A DNA stretch of 23,945 nucleotides, taken from the NCBI GenBank assembly GCA_023230425.1, contig JALNXI010000003.1, positions 1 to 23,945 on the forward strand. Reading direction: 5' to 3'. Numbering within the stretch: position 1 is the stretch's first letter; the number at the start of each line of letters is the position of its first letter. The translations under genes and the position numbers were made by a program. Shown here piece after piece: positions 22,664 to 23,945 of the stretch. Under the pieces are notes generated by a model, which was not told the origin of the DNA, ran no database searches, and worked only from the letters and a program-made list of their open reading frames with translations. This DNA is from Methanoculleus sp. (lineage in GTDB: Archaea; Halobacteriota; Methanomicrobia; Methanomicrobiales; Methanoculleaceae).

Positions 22664-23410
22664 TTAACCGGTGCTGCCCCGGGGGGAGGCCGCCCCCGGC
22701 AACCTCTCGACCCGGGAAGCTTTTGCCGCCTGGTCTTCGGTGAGCAGGAAGACGCACGGCTGCTCGTACCCCCGGCCTCCCCCTCCGGTCGCCCCGCCTC
22801 CCGCGCGATCATCCGCTGTTCCGTTCATGGCGGGCTCGGCGTAGTTGCATACCTTCAGGTAATACATCATCGTGTCCCGGGGGAACGTGACCAGCCGCAG
22901 GGGATGCAGGCGGCCGTCGCTGTATGCAAACGTCCAGACGTACTCGCTATCGAATACGATGTTGGCGCCGTTCTCAAGGTGTGCGGACGTGATCGCCCCG
23001 TCTTCCCGGGTTTCGGTCCGGAGGAAGACGTCCAGGGCCTCGAAGACTCCAGAGGGGTGCGGTCCAGAACCGGATCGTTCCGGCCTCCATTTCTGCCGGA
23101 GGACTATCCGGTCGGACCTCGCGAGATCTGCGTCGTACCATACCGTCTTCTCGTGCCGTACCCCCGAAAAGAGGATGTGCAGCGAATCGACATCCCCACC
23201 GGCGTCCGTGCGGATATCGAAGGATTCCAGCCGTACCGCCTCGTTCCGGAGGTCCGCGGCCTCGAGGATCTCCTCCCATACGCCGGTCATCGGCCCCTCC
23301 TCGATCTGCAGCGGATGGGCAACCGGAACGCTGATCGTGCCCGTGCAGCCCGAAGAGATCGCCATGATCCCGAGGGCAAGCGCCAGCAGGACCAGATTGC
23401 CTCCTCTCAT
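22664..23410 (-). CDS. Predicted lipoprotein, function unknown
   Basis: MRGGNLVLLALALGIMAISSGCTG is a signal peptide with a lipobox (ISSGC), so Cys22 would be lipid-modified and the protein held on the outer face of the membrane. The mature part is mixed alpha/beta, with blocks such as VDSLHILFSGVRHEKTVWYDAD and FDSEYVWTFAYSDGRLHPLRLVTFP. It ends in a Gly-rich linker and a short C-terminal segment. I do not recognise the family. The ATG overlaps the stop of a 32-residue upstream ORF (ATGA). The gene converges on the TPR gene with eight bases between stops. A GC hairpin (22679-22685 with 22693-22699) lies inside its 3' end. Confidence 0.75.
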   Translation of the reverse strand: MRGGNLVLLALALGIMAISSGCTGTISVPVAHPLQIEEGPMTGVWEEILEAADLRNEAVRLESFDIRTDAGGDVDSLHILFSGVRHEKTVWYDADLARSDRIVLRQKWRPERSGSGPHPSGVFEALDVFLRTETREDGAITSAHLENGANIVFDSEYVWTFAYSDGRLHPLRLVTFPRDTMMYYLKVCNYAEPAMNGTADDRAGGGATGGGGRGYEQPCVFLLTEDQAAKASRVERLPGAASPRGSTG

Positions 23411-23505
23411 TGTTCCGCCACTTCCCTGGTTCCCGCCGGCGCCAGTGTCACCCCGGTGATGACCGGCAGGACCACAGCAAGTTTGATTTCAATCTGCTTC
23501 ATCAT
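23407..23505 (-). CDS. Possible 32-residue membrane peptide coupled to the lipoprotein gene
   Basis: The frame reads MMKQIEIKLAVVLPVITGVT followed by LAPAGTREVAEQ and a TGA. The basic start and the stretch LAVVLPVITGVTLAPA suggest a short membrane segment or a signal-like peptide. Its stop overlaps the lipoprotein start as ATGA, the same coupling used in the trp operon. It begins 27 bases after the stop of the upstream reading frame. No strong ribosome binding site is visible. It could be a real small protein or a leader peptide that controls lipoprotein translation. Confidence 0.4.
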   Translation of the reverse strand: MMKQIEIKLAVVLPVITGVTLAPAGTREVAEQ

Positions 23506-23532
23506 GGGTATCAGCGTTTCACGAAAAGGAGT

Positions 23533-23849
23533 TCAGTACAGCCCCTTCCCGAGTTCCGGGACCGCCGGGACGTACTGGAAGAAGGTCCCGGTCTCGTTCT
23601 CCCCTTCCGCGGTGCCGTGGAAGTAATAGGTCGGTTTGAGGTAAGGCTGTTTGTCGGGGAGGGCAGTCTGGCAAGGATATCCAGCCTGGATGATCCGACT
23701 GCATTCGAAGTCGAAGTGGCGTCTGTTCCTGGTGCTGTCTGTTGCAGGCAGGTCAGTCCGACACCTGCGACGATGAGTCCCAGCGCAACGATTGCGAATC
23801 CGGTTAATAACGCCTTCCGGCTCATTGTTTTTTCTCTTGTACCCATCAT
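23533..23849 (-). pseudogene. Small secreted protein gene, apparently frameshifted
   Basis: The 5' part encodes MMGTREKTMSRKALLTGFAI and continues VALGLIVAGVGLTCLQQTAP, a signal peptide or membrane anchor. The protein-like 3' part is in another frame: GYPCQTALPDKQPYLKPTYY followed by FHGTAEGENETGTFFQYVPA and VPELGKGLY, then a stop. The two are joined by a change equivalent to one lost base, between about 23670 and 23740. Read straight through, the first frame becomes Ser/Arg-rich low-quality sequence to a stop at 23511. This could be a true mutation, a sequence error or, less likely, programmed -1 frameshifting. Family is not recognised. A TATA-like TTTTTATC lies at 23893-23900 on this strand. 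Confidence 0.55.
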
Positions 23850-23892
23850 GGCAATCAGGACCTTCACGCAAGCGGCAAACCCCATGACTGCG

Positions 23893-23900
23893 ATAAAAAT
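23893..23900 (-). promoter_or_regulatory. Possible TATA box of the frameshifted secreted-protein gene
   Basis: The minus strand reads CATTTTTATCG, about 47 bases before ATG 23849. It is likely to serve the small secreted gene, the 32-residue ORF and the lipoprotein together. The last 45 bases of the window hold nothing else I can identify. Confidence 0.35.
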
Positions 23901-23945
23901 GGATCAGGTGAGAACCTGCACCTCAGAGGGATCGACTGCCGGTAC

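Noticed and set aside
1..23945. CRISPR array, tRNA or rRNA genes
   Set aside because: No regularly spaced direct repeats outside the TPR coding region, and no recognisable tRNA T-arm or rRNA sequence was seen.

Overview
The window looks like a chromosomal segment of a GC-rich methanogenic archaeon, most likely of the order Methanomicrobiales and possibly close to Methanoculleus. This rests on recognised gene content and signals, not on a search. Many genes have A/T-rich archaeal TATA boxes about 25-30 bases before the start, often leaving almost no 5' leader. Others have GGTGA/GGAGG-type ribosome binding sites. The gene set (TrpB2-type tryptophan synthase beta, COG3199-type ATP-NAD kinase-like protein, CARDB-like secreted proteins, YIP1 proteins, large TPR proteins) is typical of methanogens. 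No rRNA, tRNA or CRISPR array was seen.

Layout. (1) 1-804: the 3' part of an IS605/IS1341-type TnpB gene with its hairpin right end, followed by a doubtful membrane-protein ORF. (2) 1244-1909 (-): a CcdA/DsbD-like membrane protein. It is followed by a non-coding stretch with a large imperfect inverted repeat. (3) 2242-4020 (+): a Na+/phosphate symporter-like protein with a PhoU-like tail, whose 3' end overlaps the next gene tail to tail by 165 bp. (4) 3856-12756 (-): one long tryptophan operon, trpB2-trpE-trpG-trpD-trpC-trpF-trpB-trpA plus a terminal ATP-NAD kinase-like gene. Seven consecutive junctions are 4-base stop/start overlaps. The operon encodes every step from chorismate to tryptophan and carries two different beta-subunit genes. 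(5) 12915-13499 (+): a YdjM-like membrane metal-dependent hydrolase, divergent from the trp operon. (6) 13505-14356 (-): a SAM-dependent methyltransferase. (7) 14471-15899 (+): a GerW/YtfJ-like protein, a DUF2953 (YtfI-like) protein and a small GerW-like protein. These families are best known from spore-forming bacteria. (8) 15907-19529 (-): YIP1 membrane protein, secreted CARDB-like protein with a C-terminal membrane anchor, and a MacB-type ABC ATPase and permease, forming a probable cell-envelope export operon. (9) 19605-20138: non-coding, with hairpins and a second copy of the repeat seen near 2.1 kb. (10) 20139-20813 (-): a RadC/JAB-domain protein. (11) 21006-22655 (+): a protein made almost entirely of 16 TPR units. 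(12) 22664-23849 (-): a lipoprotein preceded by a 32-residue ORF coupled to it by an ATGA overlap, and upstream of that a small secreted protein gene that appears frameshifted.

The best leads for something under-described are the GerW/DUF2953/mini-GerW trio in an archaeon, the YIP1-CARDB-MacB export operon, the fully overlapping trp operon that ends in a nucleotide-kinase homologue, and the tiny ORF coupled to the lipoprotein. None can be called novel from sequence reading alone.
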